DNA from: Diplocarpon mali
Lineage: Eukaryota; Ascomycota; Leotiomycetes; Helotiales; Drepanopezizaceae
Assembly (NCBI GenBank): GCA_024741835.1
Contig: JAENRP010000071.1
Span: 18,834 to 82,833 of the forward strand
Direction: 5' to 3'
DNA: 64,000 nucleotides
Shown here: positions 1 through 12,378 of the stretch, piece after piece
Layout: each line of letters begins with the position of its first letter
Numbering within the stretch: position 1 is the first letter of the stretch
Position numbers and translations under genes: made by a program
Notes under the pieces: generated by a model
What the model was told of the DNA's origin: nothing
Seen by the model: only the letters and a program-made list of their open reading frames with translations
Database searches by the model: none

Positions 1-78
1 GTGGAGGTGGAAGTGGTTGGTAAGGTTGAAAGGGAGGGAGGGGAAGTGGTTGGTAAGGTTGAAAGGGAGGGAGGGGGA
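1..78. repeat. 33-bp tandem duplication, purine-rich
   Basis: A unit beginning GTGGTTGGTAAGG and ending in a GGGAGGGAGGGG run occurs twice, at about 13 and 46, so the period is 33 bp. It lies at the window edge and could continue to the left. No coding function is seen. Confidence 0.8.
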
Positions 79-1530
79 AGAGGAGGAGAGGGCAAGAGAA
101 GCAAACCAACCTCGGTAGGCCCAGCAGCATAACTACTCGTCAGGAAGCGCCGCCTGCCTAGGCCTCTCTTCCATCCAGCAATGGACTGCCCAACCAGTCG
201 TCCGGCGGCGGATCTCCTCATCGTGGCAGAAGCATCAAACGGCCATTGTCCTCGCCGTGGTCCAGACTCTCCCCCTCCTCTTTGTCGTGCAAGGCAGCGG
301 AAGTGGGCATGGTGAGGGGGGAAATGCAATCCTCTACCGACCGACCTGAGCTTGGGTAATGGAGGCGACCCACCAATTAATTGAAGCTTGTCCCAAAGCT
401 CTCTAGCTTGCTGACCTCCTCCGAAAAAACACCGGGCTCTCTGCCGCGGGTCGATGGAGCCTCCTAAATACACACCCCGACCTCTTGGGACATGTCGGAC
501 TCGTAGCTTCATTTGCGTACATGGCATTGTATCTTGTGTCCTTGGGACCATTATCTGCCAGAGGATATCGATTGCTACGCGGCAACAAGAAGAACATGAC
601 CTGGAGATGGCGTCGGGGTTTGGTATGAGGTTTGAATACCAGTTGCACATCGATAGGACGTAGGTAGGCGGACTGGGTGAGATCTCTGCGGTAGCACCAC
701 GAGGAGGGAGAGGATTACGAGACCAGCAGACCCGACAGAATTGCGGACAGAGTTGCGCTGCCATCGAGCCAAACCAGTTTTGTCACGATCAAGCAGCGCA
801 GCTCGGCGCTCTAGCCGCCATCACATCAGACCAGAGATCAGTCCAAACTCAGCAAGCAGACATTCTCGTCCAGGTTCCATGTCTATTCTCTCCCTCTGGA
901 CCTCTCTAGACAGCCAGCTCCACCGACCAATGCTGCGCGCTCCCCCCGGGGCAGCGACCCTCGGCTGGCCCGATAGCACCCATCCATTCCCGCGCCGTCC
1001 ACCCTGTCCGGCCAACGGCTGGAGTGGCAGGCAAAGCCGTACAAGCGAAAAGAAAGACCCTCTATCATCTAATATACAAGATTTCAGCGCTTGAAAAACT
1101 CGCATTTTCTCTGTATTCTCGCCCGCCCTAGACCCTGCATTCTTGCGCTCTGAATCCTCCTCCGCCGCTTAGCTCACAGCAGGTAGCCAGCCATTCCAAG
1201 ATCTCGCAGGATGTTCCTGCGTGCCGCTTCCATCCAATACAAGCTGCGTCCCATCCAACTCTGCGTATCGCCGCTCTCCGATGACGGATTTGCTGTCTTG
1301 AAAAAGGAAATTTATTTCTCGTAGCAAGGGCTGCCACCCGATCCTAACCTCTACAAAGGGTGGTGCGCTACAAACCAGAGGGGAACACAAGGGCCTGCCG
1401 GTTGCTGAGTCAGTAGAGTGCGCCGCGGACGGACATAGTCCCAAGACTCCTTCGAGTGTGGTAGTTGAAGAAGTCGTGTGTGATGATATACAGCGGAGCT
1501 GGGAAATGTCGGTCGGCACTTGCTTGCTGC
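79..1530. other. Non-coding stretch downstream of the GT32 gene
   Basis: Balanced base composition with only short, mutually overlapping frames on both strands, none with a recognisable domain, signal peptide or consistent splice pattern. The part next to 1530 is expected to hold the 3' UTR of the minus-strand GT32 gene. I see no RNA gene or transposon here. Confidence 0.6.
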
Positions 1531-2749
1531 TTAAGGGTTCTTTTTGAAGTCGTTGGGGTCGGCCTTCGGTTGAATGTGTCGCAGCCTCTCCGGTTTCCAT
1601 GAACCTGCGAGGGGTTAGATCCGAAAGAGAGGGAAGACCCGCCCAGGTAGTTGAAAGCTTACCCTCAAACTCATGCTTGACGAATGCCATTGGGTGCTCG
1701 TAGTCCTCAGCTCCCATCTGCCCGACACCAGGACTGAAGCTGGTGATGGGCAAGACCACCACATCGCCAATTGTCTTTGCAGCCGTCATGCCCGTGAAGT
1801 CCTTCCAGGTGATGTTCTCATGACTGGCACGCATGTCGAAGTACTTCTTGTCATTCAAGAAGTCAAAGATCGTATCGGTCCACACGCCAGGCCCCGTGTA
1901 TTCAATGACCTTGTCATCCTTGAGTCCCTTCAAGGTCCCCAGCTTCTGCTTCCTGATGGTCTCCTCTGTGATGTTTGCAACGATATTCCTCAGCACCGGG
2001 TGGCCAGGCTTGGATTGGATGGTCCACTGGCAGAATTGGATCCGTCTCGAGTACCATTCGGCCCAGTCGTCCCGGTCGGGATCCGCTTCGATGCCGACGA
2101 CCAGTCCCACGGCGTCCCGGGGCACGCTCTCCGGTAACCACTCCGAAGCCGACTTCAGCGCATACGTGTCAATGTCCGAGTAGATCCCCCCTCTGGCCAG
2201 CAGAATCAGGTATCGGAAGAAATCGGCCTTCAGCACCGGCAGTGGCATTGCGGTGTACGCCTGCAAGACCTCTGGCACCGCCGCGTAGAGATGCCTCAGG
2301 AAGTGCACCGAGACCTGATCCGTGATGACCTCGTGTACGAAGCCCGGGTGCTTCTCGCTCCACGACGCCTCCGCCGGTCTCAAGTTCTCGCCAAACTCTC
2401 CCGACGCGGGGGTCCACTTCCACGTCTGCCAGATATAGGCGGGGAACTTGCTCTCGACGTCGTAGGGGAACTGGTACGCCAGCTTCTCGGCGAGGGTTGC
2501 CCGCGACATGTCCGTCAGCAGCTGCTGGCCTGCCGTGGGCTTCTTCTCCTTTCCGGGCAGCAGCTTGCTCGAGCTGGGAGCGGGCGTTGTTTTTGCGTGG
2601 CCCGCCTGGGATGTCTGTTGGGGAGCATGCCCCAAGCCGGCGGCCTGGGAAGGTAACTGGTCGCTGGGAGCGGTACCTGAGCGACCGAAGAGGAAAAGCA
2701 GAGTGACAAAGCACGCAGCCGCTATCAGAGCTCTCCTGAAGGTCAACAT
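1531..2749 (-). CDS. GT32 alpha-1,6-mannosyltransferase, OCH1/HOC1 type
   Basis: Two exons on the minus strand, 2749-1663 and 1604-1531, give 386 residues. The intron (1605-1662, 58 bp) has GTAAGC at the donor, a CTAAC branch site and GCAG at the acceptor. Splicing replaces an unrelated read-through tail with FEGSWKPERLR, the usual end of the OCH1 family, and this is why I place the stop at 1531. Residues 7-22 form a single N-terminal membrane anchor followed by a Ser/Pro/Gln-rich stem, as in type II Golgi enzymes. The catalytic region starts at about residue 100 (KFPAYIWQTWK). It has LKADFFRYLILLARGGIYSDIDTY with the metal-binding DXD at D192-I-D194. Family knowledge: these enzymes add alpha-1,6-mannose from GDP-mannose to N-glycan cores. 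Fungi carry several OCH1 paralogues, so I do not give a symbol. The gene starts 1.6 kb from the transposon island but shows no RIP damage. Confidence 0.92.
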
Positions 2750-4341
2750 GATGGGCGGACTGTCAGTCGACGAAGAACCAGAGCCAAAAGGAGAGGAAGG
2801 CGCCCGATTCCAATTCCTTCAGGACCGAGCGGCAGGTACAATTCAGTGAGGGTGTGGTTCGACAGTATCGTGGTGACCCGTCAGGAGTTGCGTGATTGTG
2901 AGGATGGTTGAGAGAGAGAAGAGGGAGGGGGGGAGAGAGAGAGAGAGAGAACAAACTAGGTCGTGTAAGGAATTTCTCGAGTTCGAGGTAGGTCGTCCAG
3001 GCGGGAGCTAAGAAGGTGACAAAGCGACCAATGGACGAGGATGCCAAGACTCGGCTGTGGTGCGGTGCAGCCTGTTTCAAAAGTCGATCGTTTCGTGATC
3101 CGCCGCGATACCGTCCCGGCACCTTAGCTGGAGGTACAATGCGGTAAACGGTGATCACGGGACGTTCACGTCGGATGGCGACGGTCAACGAGGGGTGTGG
3201 AGTTGCGATGAGGTGCTGCTGTCTGGGATATATTGATAGATACGTATGTATATCTGGAATAGATATAAGTATACATTATTACGGATGCAGTCGTCTCGCA
3301 TGCGCTTAATACACATCAAGATATATTCCTTCGTACTAGGTAGCCGGTCCGCCTCCTCTTGGGCCCGAGGGTCGATACAACTCTATACAACTCCCTTGGT
3401 ATATGTCGTGTAAATGAATACATCTCTCTTCCTCTCCCTCTCCATAGCCACGTACTGCTACAACTGGAAACACTACTTGGCCCCACACAATAAACGTCGA
3501 CCTAGAAGGCTATTCGTACGGTCCTCTCCTTATTGACGAATATACAAGGCTTCTCACTTCAAGGGGTAAGCTCCTTGGAGCAGGCCAAGCTTTCTTTTCT
3601 CCTCCCCGAGAGACTGTGAAGAGTATATCCGCGACCTGGGCATCTACTCCAAACTTACCACGTACACGGCCACGGCCACTGCAACGCATCCACGCCGCAC
3701 AAGACTGCTGCCTCGGTACACCGTTGCGTCGCCTCCCCTGAACTGTATGTTCTTGTAAAACGTACGAAGATCAGGGCGGAAAGTGGAGCCGTAGCAAAGC
3801 CAAATCGATGAAGCCCTTACCATCCTCTACAGTAGAGAGCTTCTGGTATCTACCCCAGCCGGGGGCTACGACGCAAACATCACGAGTACTTCGCCGTCTA
3901 TCACTGCTTGCGCAATGCCAGGGGGCTGGCTCCACGTACGACTCTGCAGGCATCGTGGGTGGCCTCGCAGGGTTGAAGTTGACTTTCCCGTGCGGTGCAG
4001 TGCCGTGGAGCATCCGTCCGGCTGCGACAAAGTATCTTCTGGTAGACGGGAATCTGGCTTCTGCAATAAACCTAAGCAGGGGCTTTTGACGGTTCGAGAA
4101 TAGAGCTCGACGTGCTGGATTCTACGCCCTGTCAAAGTACACATCTACAGATGTGCCGTCGCACATTACAGCGGACGGAGAGCATCTCGATCTCGGGCGG
4201 GACTGGACTGCAATCCTCTAGAGTCCTTTGCAGACGCAGGACTTGTTTGGTGTCGGATCGTGGGGGTGAGAACTGAGGTGGTCCTCAGGCTGCCGAGGAC
4301 CGATGAGAGACGACGGGCCCATGGACAAGCAAGAGTGCAAC
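2750..4341. other. Intergenic region between GT32 gene and transposon island
   Basis: This should hold the promoter and 5' UTR of the minus-strand GT32 gene. It has normal composition up to the exact island border. Short frames at about 3771-4144 overlap one another on both strands and have no recognisable content. The only distinct element is the GA-rich microsatellite listed separately. Confidence 0.6.
2908..2951. repeat. GA-rich microsatellite upstream of GT32 gene
   Basis: Imperfect (GA)n run with interspersed G tracts, about 160-200 bp upstream of the GT32 start codon, in the position of its promoter or 5' UTR. Confidence 0.75.
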
Positions 4342-4346
4342 GCGTT

Positions 4347-4518
4347 TGTTGTGCTGTATTTAGAGGTGGATTCTCAGTGGTGGCAGAAGCTTGTAAAATT
4401 CTACTCTAACTGTATATCTGAGCTCCCTTTATAGAAGTGCTCCGTGGCCACTTCAGGGGTATATTATATAAGCCAGTCTTTAAAGGCCTTAGCGCCTAAG
4501 GCTCTTTATAGTATAATA
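4347..4518. repeat. E1 left LTR (172 bp)
   Basis: Begins with intact TGTTGTGCTG directly after TSD GCGTT and aligns over its full length with 14752-14923, 21773-21944 and 46245-46416. It ends GTATAATA, a RIP-changed form of GGCGCAACA. Confidence 0.92.
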
Positions 4519-5044
4519 TACCCCTTAGGTAAGAAGCAGCTCTTAGCTAAGCTTAGTTATAACTAGCGCTAGATCTAGTATATAAGACTCCTTTATTATA
4601 CTCTTTAGCTTTTAGAATAATGAAAATTGCTTAATAAAGCTATAATAAATGAAAGAGGGAGCGCGGTCTAGGTGCTTCCTTTATAGAATAGAAGCTAAAT
4701 TAGGTGATAAAGGAAAGTTAATAAAGGTAGCGCGCCTATAAAAGTACGCGTTTTTCCTTATAAAGCTTTCTTTCCTTATACTTTTTTAAATAATCACTTT
4801 AAAATAGAGAATAGTAATAATAACTCTAAGGAGCGCCCTACTAGGGCTACTACTATACGCTTTCTGATTATGCTTCCTTACTCCTACTAATAGACTTATA
4901 GCGAAGTCGTTATGCCCGAACACAGCTTAAAGCTTCTTAGCGCGGCAAATAGTAAGACGATAATAATGCGCTTAAGACGTTTAATATAGTAATACCCTTA
5001 AGAGGGAGCGCGCCTCCTCCTTTCTCCGCTACCCCTTAGGCCGC

Positions 5045-5714
5045 GGTTCCTAGAATACTAGCGGTCCCTTCTATAGCTTCCTCCTCCTATTGCAAACCGA
5101 AGCAGGGGCTGATAAGGAATATACTATATAAGGGGTGCGTTTAAAGCTTTTTAGCTAAGAAGTCGGCTGGCGTATACTTTAATAGTATAGTAGGAGTATA
5201 CTGCTTTTGTTATATAAAGGGAGGCTACGCGTGCTAAGAGCTTCCTATCGGCGCTTTAAAGGCGTAGGAAGATTATATGTTTTTATTAAAGGAGAACGAT
5301 AGTAATGCCGCAGTACGTTCTTAAGCTCCCTTTAAGTGGTTTGCTACTAATAAGCAGTTTAAGGCCTTACTGCTATTAAAAGGAAGGTAAGAGAGGAGCT
5401 TCGGAAGGCGCGCTAGAGAAAGATAGAGGAGGTAGTATTATTAAAGGGTATATTATTATAAGCTTTCTTATACTATAGCTAATAGCTTCTTAGAACTAGT
5501 GGCTTAGGAGCTCCTGCTGCCGATTATGGCACCTCTTAGCCTCGCCGCCTGCCTTATAAAGGCTTTTAAGGCTCCTGCGGCTGCTCCTATTATTGCTTCC
5601 GGCGTTGCTCCCCAGGCGGCTCCTAGGGCTATGCCACTAGAGGAGTCGGTTGCTTTTCGGTAGGGACGCGCCTTTATATTATTCGCAGAGCTATTAGAGG
5701 TTCTGATTATCTAA
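5045..5714 (+). pseudogene. E1 antisense Cys-motif ORF relict
   Basis: Plus-strand counterpart of the open frames at 15446-16121 in element A, lying between the left LTR and the end of the minus-strand pol region. The Cys motif is at 5202-5234: first and last Cys codons (TGC) are intact and the second is TAT. It is closed by several TAA/TAG codons that are open in A. No known function. Confidence 0.55.
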
Positions 5715-8700
5715 GGGAGTTGGTTTTAGGCCTTTTTATATATTAGTATAAGGAAAATTAAACCCTATTTTACGCTTCCTTCCCACTTGCTATTTATAAA
5801 GGAGATATAAAAGGATTATAGAGCATTTAAAATGCTAGCTTTTTAATTAGACCTCTTGCGTCTTAGAGGTTTAAAAGCTTAATAAAGCTTTTAAACTTTT
5901 ATTAAGGAAGGTTTTTAATAAGGCTATTAGCATATATATCCTTAGTAGGGAGATAGGCCACTTGAAAGCTCCCTTTTTAGTGCTTCTATTATAGCTATAT
6001 ATTATATATATTAATATATTAAAGCTTTATAGAAATCCTTTAATAGTCTTTTATAATAAGCTATATTATCTATTGATTATTGTAAAATATGGATTATAAA
6101 GCTTCTACCTTAAGCTCTATTTCCTTAAAGAACCTTATTAAAGCTATTATCTCCTTTGCTATATGCGCTACTCTTAGGAGCTTAGCCTCTATAGTAGAAG
6201 TAGTAACTATCGGTTGCTTTAAGGCCTTTTAAATGATTACTCTTTTAAATAGGAATATAATAAAACCGTAGGAGGAGCGCCTTATCTTTGGATTATTTAT
6301 AAAGGAAGCATCTGACGATACTATTAAGTTATTTAATTTGCTAAATCGATTATAAGTGATTCTTAGGAAGCGTATATTGAAAAGGTAGCGAATTATCTAA
6401 TTGATAGCTTTAAAGTATTTAAAGCTTAGGTTTATATAGAAATGAGATAGCTAGGCGATTGTAAAAGTTATATTTAAGTATAGTATAATAGCTATATATA
6501 AGGCAGAGCCTACTTTTTCTTAGAACTCCTTAATTCTTAAGTAGGGAGCTATTTTATAGTTCTTTTTAAATTTGAAGTAAAGGAGCGGCGTATTAGGGAA
6601 ACGCTTTATATTAAGGCTAAACCTTTTTACTATCTTCTTAATATAAGCATTATAAAGTAAAGTAATTATACCCTGCTTCTTATCTTAAGAGACTCTTACC
6701 CTTAAGAACTACTTAATATCTTTTATAACTATTAATTTGTATACTTTGCGCAGTCCCTTTATAGTCTTCTAAGCTTCTTCTATATAAGAGGAGTAGTATA
6801 TTACTTATATATTATTAATGTAGAAGGTTATAAATATAGTCCTATCTTTATTAATAAATATGTAAGGCTCTTTATTAAGAGGGGTAAGCTTTAGAGACTT
6901 TAGAGTATTAGTGAAATCCCTATATTAGAGCGCTAAGGAGTCTTAAAGGCTATATAAGGCGCGATCGAGCTCTACTACCTTATCTTTCTGCTTTTAACCA
7001 TCTAGTAAGAAGTAAATAATTAGCACGCTTTAAGGGTCTCTTTTAGCATTTATAAAGGCGTTAATAATATCGAACTATCGGAGCTTTATATTAAATTTAG
7101 TAGCGATTGCTATTATAACTTTAAAAGATCTTGATATAAGCGTCGCAATATAGGTAGAGAAAATAGAAGCTTCCTTTTAAAGATCTCCCCTTACTACTAT
7201 TCTTGACTTAAAGCGGCTAATCTCCTTAGAGGAGTTTAGCTTATAGTTAAAGACCCACTTTAGTAGTATAGGCCTTATAGTAGCCTTGCTTTTGTCGATT
7301 ACTCTTTAGTAATTGCGCGCTTCTAGGTTCTTAATCTTAGTTCTAGTTCCCTCTTTAAATTGCTCTTTAAAAGGGTGATTTGCAAGCTCCTTTTAGTAAG
7401 TTGGCGCTTTAGGAAGCTTGTCTTAAAGTGGAATTGGAAGGGTAGAGTTTCCTTTAGAGCTTTTAGATTAAGTCACTATAGTAATAATATAGTATATTGC
7501 TTTATACTCTTCTCTATTAGTTCTTATAAGCTCTTGACTTAGCTAGAAAGTTAATATAAAGCTATTTATCTGCTTTAATTAATGTATTTTAGGTTCTTTA
7601 AAGGCTAGTAGGAGATCCTTAATATATATTGCGTATATGGTATTCCTGCTTCCTCTTCTCCTTTTCGACCTATGGAGCGGTATAGGTACTATTTCCTACT
7701 CTTTATTAGGCTTCTTACGTTTTTAGAAGGCCCTTATATTAAGTACTTTAGGCTAAGCTTCTATTAGTTTTAAAGAACTCTCTCTTTCGGTATTATCCTT
7801 AAGAGCTTCTATATCTTAGCGTAGCTTTTGATTGATTGGTGCTTTTAGTAAGAGCTGGCGTACTTCTTTATTAGTTGCCTATAGTAGAGCTTTTAGTAAT
7901 TAAGGGGCCTGCTCCTGCCCTTGCGATTGCTTAGTCTATATAGTAACTAGAGGCCTGGTATTATGCTCCCTAGTAGAATTGGCAGTTATAATATTGCTTT
8001 CGACGCTCCTTTTAACTATTGATAGTTGTTTTAAAGCGTTTAACCTTTTGCTATTAGGCAGCTGCTCTTAAGTAGCTAAAGTAGAAATGCTATAAGTAGC
8101 CTTATAGGAGACGATAGCCTTCGATAGATCTAAGCTTAGAGCTTTTATTAGTAAAAGATTAATAGGCTTACCTCTTATTAGGTTATCCGTAGGCTGCTTA
8201 TTTAAAGCTTCTTTTATATTCTCGACAATTAACTTAGCGTCTTAAGCTTCCTTCTCCTCCTTTTTAATTATTTATATAATCTCTTTAATAATTGGAAGCA
8301 GGTGGCCAGCTACCTTTTTATACTCCTTAAAGTAGAATTTGGACTTGTTAAACTTAACATTTTAAGAGATTATAACCTTTTAAAGCTTAGGCACTTAGAT
8401 CCTATATATATTAATAGTATAGTAATTAACTAGGTATCTAATATGCCTTTATAATATAGTTTTAAAAGCTCTCTTATTCTTTAGAGCTTCTATCTCTTTT
8501 ACTAATAGGTACGCGCGCGCTCTATACGCTTTTATACCCTCCTATTCTAGTCTTAAATCGGTAGTAAGCTTTATAATAATCTGCGGATCATATTACCTAA
8601 AGTATTATTTAAACTAGAGCTAGAGCACCTTATTTGGACTCTTTTATCCTTTGCGCTTTAATAGGCCGATATTATAAAAGTATATTACAGCTAGTACGGC

Positions 8701-9489
8701 TTTAGGCTATAGGTGCTTTAAGAGGTTAGTAGAGATTAGTATAGTAAGTACCTTTTTAATAATCTTTACTCCTACTCTCTTAGAGGCTTTATTTAGTTTA
8801 TAAGTATAGGATAGAGTGACTTCTACCTTTATACCTTTAACTTTATACTACTCTTTATATTTTAATGCTTTTTATAAAGGGAATACTAAAGTATTATTAT
8901 TACTCCTTAGAATATATAAGGAGAGGTAGTAATAGCGCTTTACCTATGCTTTAAAAGATTAAAGAGCTCTTAAAACTAGCGTTAGGGACTTATAAAGTAG
9001 AGTATATCTAAATAACTTCCGATTAAATTCGTCCTTAATTAAGAGAAGCTAGCTTTCTAAAGAGAGGCTTGATATACTATAGTCAAATAGGTCCTAGGAG
9101 CACTTAAAGAACGGTCTTAGAGCCTTGAAATCTAACTCTCTTTTAAAAGGCTTTTGCTTAGCTTTTGCCTAAGCGCAAGCTTTACAATTGATTTATAGCT
9201 TCTCCTTAATCTTTACCCCTTTTGCATTTAATATAAGCTTCTTAAGCGCCTTAGCTCTTAAATAGCCTGATCGAAGGTGCTAAATATCTACTGAATCGTT
9301 CTTAGCTCTTAGGAATACGCTGCTCCTTAGGGTTTTATATTAGCTTCGCAGATGCTATTATAAAGTAGGGAAAGCTAGGTAGGTTAGTTAAGTATAGTAT
9401 AGCAAGTTAGGAGTATTATAAAAGTTAATAGGCTTATATTTAAATACTATAATATTCGACCTACGCTTTAGCTACTTTATAACTATATT

Positions 9490-9788
9490 TATTAGTACGC
9501 AGATTCCTATGCAAGAGGCAAGCCATCCTTATTCTTAAGGTCATCCTACACAGCTATACCATATGCGATATAAGGGGTTTCGTATGTATTTCAAACGGCT
9601 ATTCAGCCAAAGGACCTTAGAAGGATATCCATATGCAGCTAAGAGGGAATATAGAAGGAAGGACATTTAAAGGTATAAAGGTACTATCTCAGTTATATAA
9701 AGATAGATAGATATAATAATAGATTCTTTTTAATAATAAGTACTTAACTATATTTATATAAATATCGATTACTAGTATAAAACCTATA
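9490..9788. repeat. C left LTR (299 bp)
   Basis: Full-length match to 38012-38310. Both copies contain the segment GCTATACCATATGCGATATA and end AAAACCTATA. Differences are transitions. Confidence 0.92.
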
Positions 9789-12171
9789 CTAATTAGTAGT
9801 AGCACCTTTACTATAGATAGTAAGGTTATTAAACTAAAGAATTCTTTCTTAATTTTAAGGAGTACTTGATTGTATTTCCAGCTTACTTTAAATACTAACC
9901 TAAATATATAAAGTAATATCAGTTACTACTAAAGGGGAAAAGGCAAAAGGTACGCGAATCTAGCTAGAGTTATTACTTTAAAGGTAGATACTATCCTCTT
10001 CTACTTACATTCTATCATATATTACAATTAGGGTAAAACTGGAGTGCAATCGGTATCCTAACTATAATTAGACAATAGCGTAATAATATATAAAATACAA
10101 CTATATCGGACTTCTTTTAGACCCTATTAGGGCATAAAGCAATATCCAGATAATATTAGGAAATGATTAAAGGGGGACTATTAATACCGCTTAATTTAAG
10201 GTAACCCTAGATACTAAAGGACCTTAAAAGGGATATAAGACCTTAGGAGGATCAACCTAGCGAAGAGGCCCTTAGATTAAAAGATTAATACGTAGAGAAC
10301 TTTCGAAAGATATTATAAAATAGTAAAAGGAGAGGGCTATACCTTGCTAAGGACTTTTAAGAGGAATTCTAAGATTAGATAGTTAGCGACTTTAAATCGC
10401 TAGATAAGGACGTTTAATAACGCCTAAGGGACGACCTTTAGTATTATAAAATATACATTTAGCATAAGAAGGGCATTTCGATCAGCTAGGCACTTTTTAA
10501 TATAATACACTAAAAAGGAAATGAGTAGCTAGAAGACTAGCTAAAGTTATAAACTTAAGAAGTACTAAACTCAGTTATAGCACAATCTTTAAGATATAGA
10601 ATAAGGTCTACTTTAGAATTTGCTAAGTCTATATAAATAAGCGAGCCACCCGCTTAAAGGGTTATTATAGCTAAATAGGAGATACTATACTAAGACTCGC
10701 TTTAGCAAGGATACCTTAGATATAATAATAACACTTTGTAAGATAACCTATATAAAGCAGATACTTTAAAATAAACAACCGAACGGTATAACCTTAAAAG
10801 AATACCTTATTAACCCTAATTAGAATAGACCTTAGTCTTGCAATACTTAGAGATCCTGAATCCGATACTAATGCCGCCGATCTAACCGAAAGACGGATCG
10901 TTACCACCCTTTACTATAAGGAGGGGTTTAAGAGCGCTTTTAAACCTTAACCGAAGCGACGCTTAACCATCCTAGTATATTATAGAACCTTTGACTTTAG
11001 ATTAGGCCAAAACCCTTATAAATCTAAGTAAGATATATACTAAAGAGACTTAGTACTTAAGTAGGAAAGATCACTTTAATAAAAAGCTTTATATATTTGC
11101 CGATTTGTACTAAAGAGCCTTAGTAGACTAGAGCATATAGTATAAAGCCTTTTTATCTATACTATAAGACTCGGCCTCGATGTACTACTATTAGTACTTG
11201 TAAAATAAGAACTTTAAGTTTGCTAAGCTAATAGAGGCTATTCGGGCCAATTACGAGACCGAAGAGAGAAGTAGCAGATTCCTAGGGAGGTGGTTTCGGC
11301 TGACATTTGACTTATTTTAATAAGAAGACTATTAAAGGGGGAAACCGATCCTAACTTAACTTAAAAACTATACTAAGGAGCTATAGAACTTGCAATTAAG
11401 CCTATATACTAGTATAAGGAACGATCAATCAATTAGAGATAGGCTTATATAAGGTATTTCTAGGAATTAGCTATTTTAAATAGCACTTTTTAAGCTACTA
11501 GCGACATTCCTAGCTCTATTAGATAGCTTATAGGCTTGCGTAAAAGTAGTTGCTTAAGACGGACCATCTAGACCCTAGCACCTTAGTTCAGCTACTAATA
11601 GACCCTAATATCATTTGGCTAAGGAGCAAGGGCAATCTATAGCGCACTTTTCAAATAGAAAGATAAAGTTTGCTTAAGGTAATAAAAGAGGAATAACCTT
11701 CTAATTAAAACCAGGCTATATAAGGTACATTATATACTAGAAAAAGGACTACTATAGTAGCAAGCACTTAGAAGAAGAAAAAGCCGCCTAGAAGTCTCGC
11801 TATATAGTAAGCTGATAAGCTAAAGGGTATAAGCCAATAGATAAAATATATAAGGTATACCTCTTATAGGAAGATAAAGGAGTATATTCAAAGGGTAATA
11901 GGATTAATAAGGATAAGTAGGAAACGTCTTCGGAAGAGGAGGACTAAGCGATTAGCGACCCTAAGGATAGTAATATCAACTTTACTATAGTATTCCTAGC
12001 TTTTAACTAGGAATATAACTTAAGAACTGTGCTTAATTAGCTTAAAAAGCAAAAGGCTAAATACCTTTTAATAATAAGGGTTAATAAACTAATACAAATA
12101 GACCCTAAGGTATTTATAATATAATAGATAGATCAATTCTTCTAAGGATTCCTAATTGATATAAGCGCTTT

Positions 12172-12366
12172 TGTTAAGATAGGTGATACAGCTATCACTC
12201 CGATGTATTATTATATGACCCTACTGCTTAATCAGTAGGATATTGATACGTATATAGCTATAGGTAAGAAAGGGGTAACCTTCCTTCCCTAACTCTTATT
12301 AATATATCGACTATCGACCTCTAGAAGTTTCTATTACCTACTGCGCCGACTCACTTAAGCTCAATA
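12172..12366. repeat. B1 left LTR (195 bp)
   Basis: Matches 32768-32962, 38328-38522 and 44184-44378 end to end. It retains the TG start and ends CTCAATA (RIP-changed CTCAACA). Confidence 0.92.
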
Positions 12367-12378
12367 GGTTATAAGCCT
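12367..12378 (+). other. B1 primer-binding site, half initiator-tRNA-Met type
   Basis: GGTTATAAGCCT directly follows the left LTR. Allowing for one or two RIP transitions it is complementary to GGGCTCATAACC, the anticodon stem-loop of fungal initiator tRNA-Met. Drosophila copia and yeast Ty5 are known to use a half-tRNA cut in this loop. The tRNA sequence is from general knowledge, not from the window. Confidence 0.6.

Noticed and set aside
1169..1530. Unspliced continuation of the GT32 frame to 1169
   Set aside because: A 58-bp intron at 1605-1662 with good splice signals restores the conserved FEGSWKPE end and a stop at 1531.
9789..9806. Primer-binding site for element C
   Set aside because: The bases after the left LTR do not match a tRNA 3' end or an anticodon loop that I can name, even allowing for RIP.
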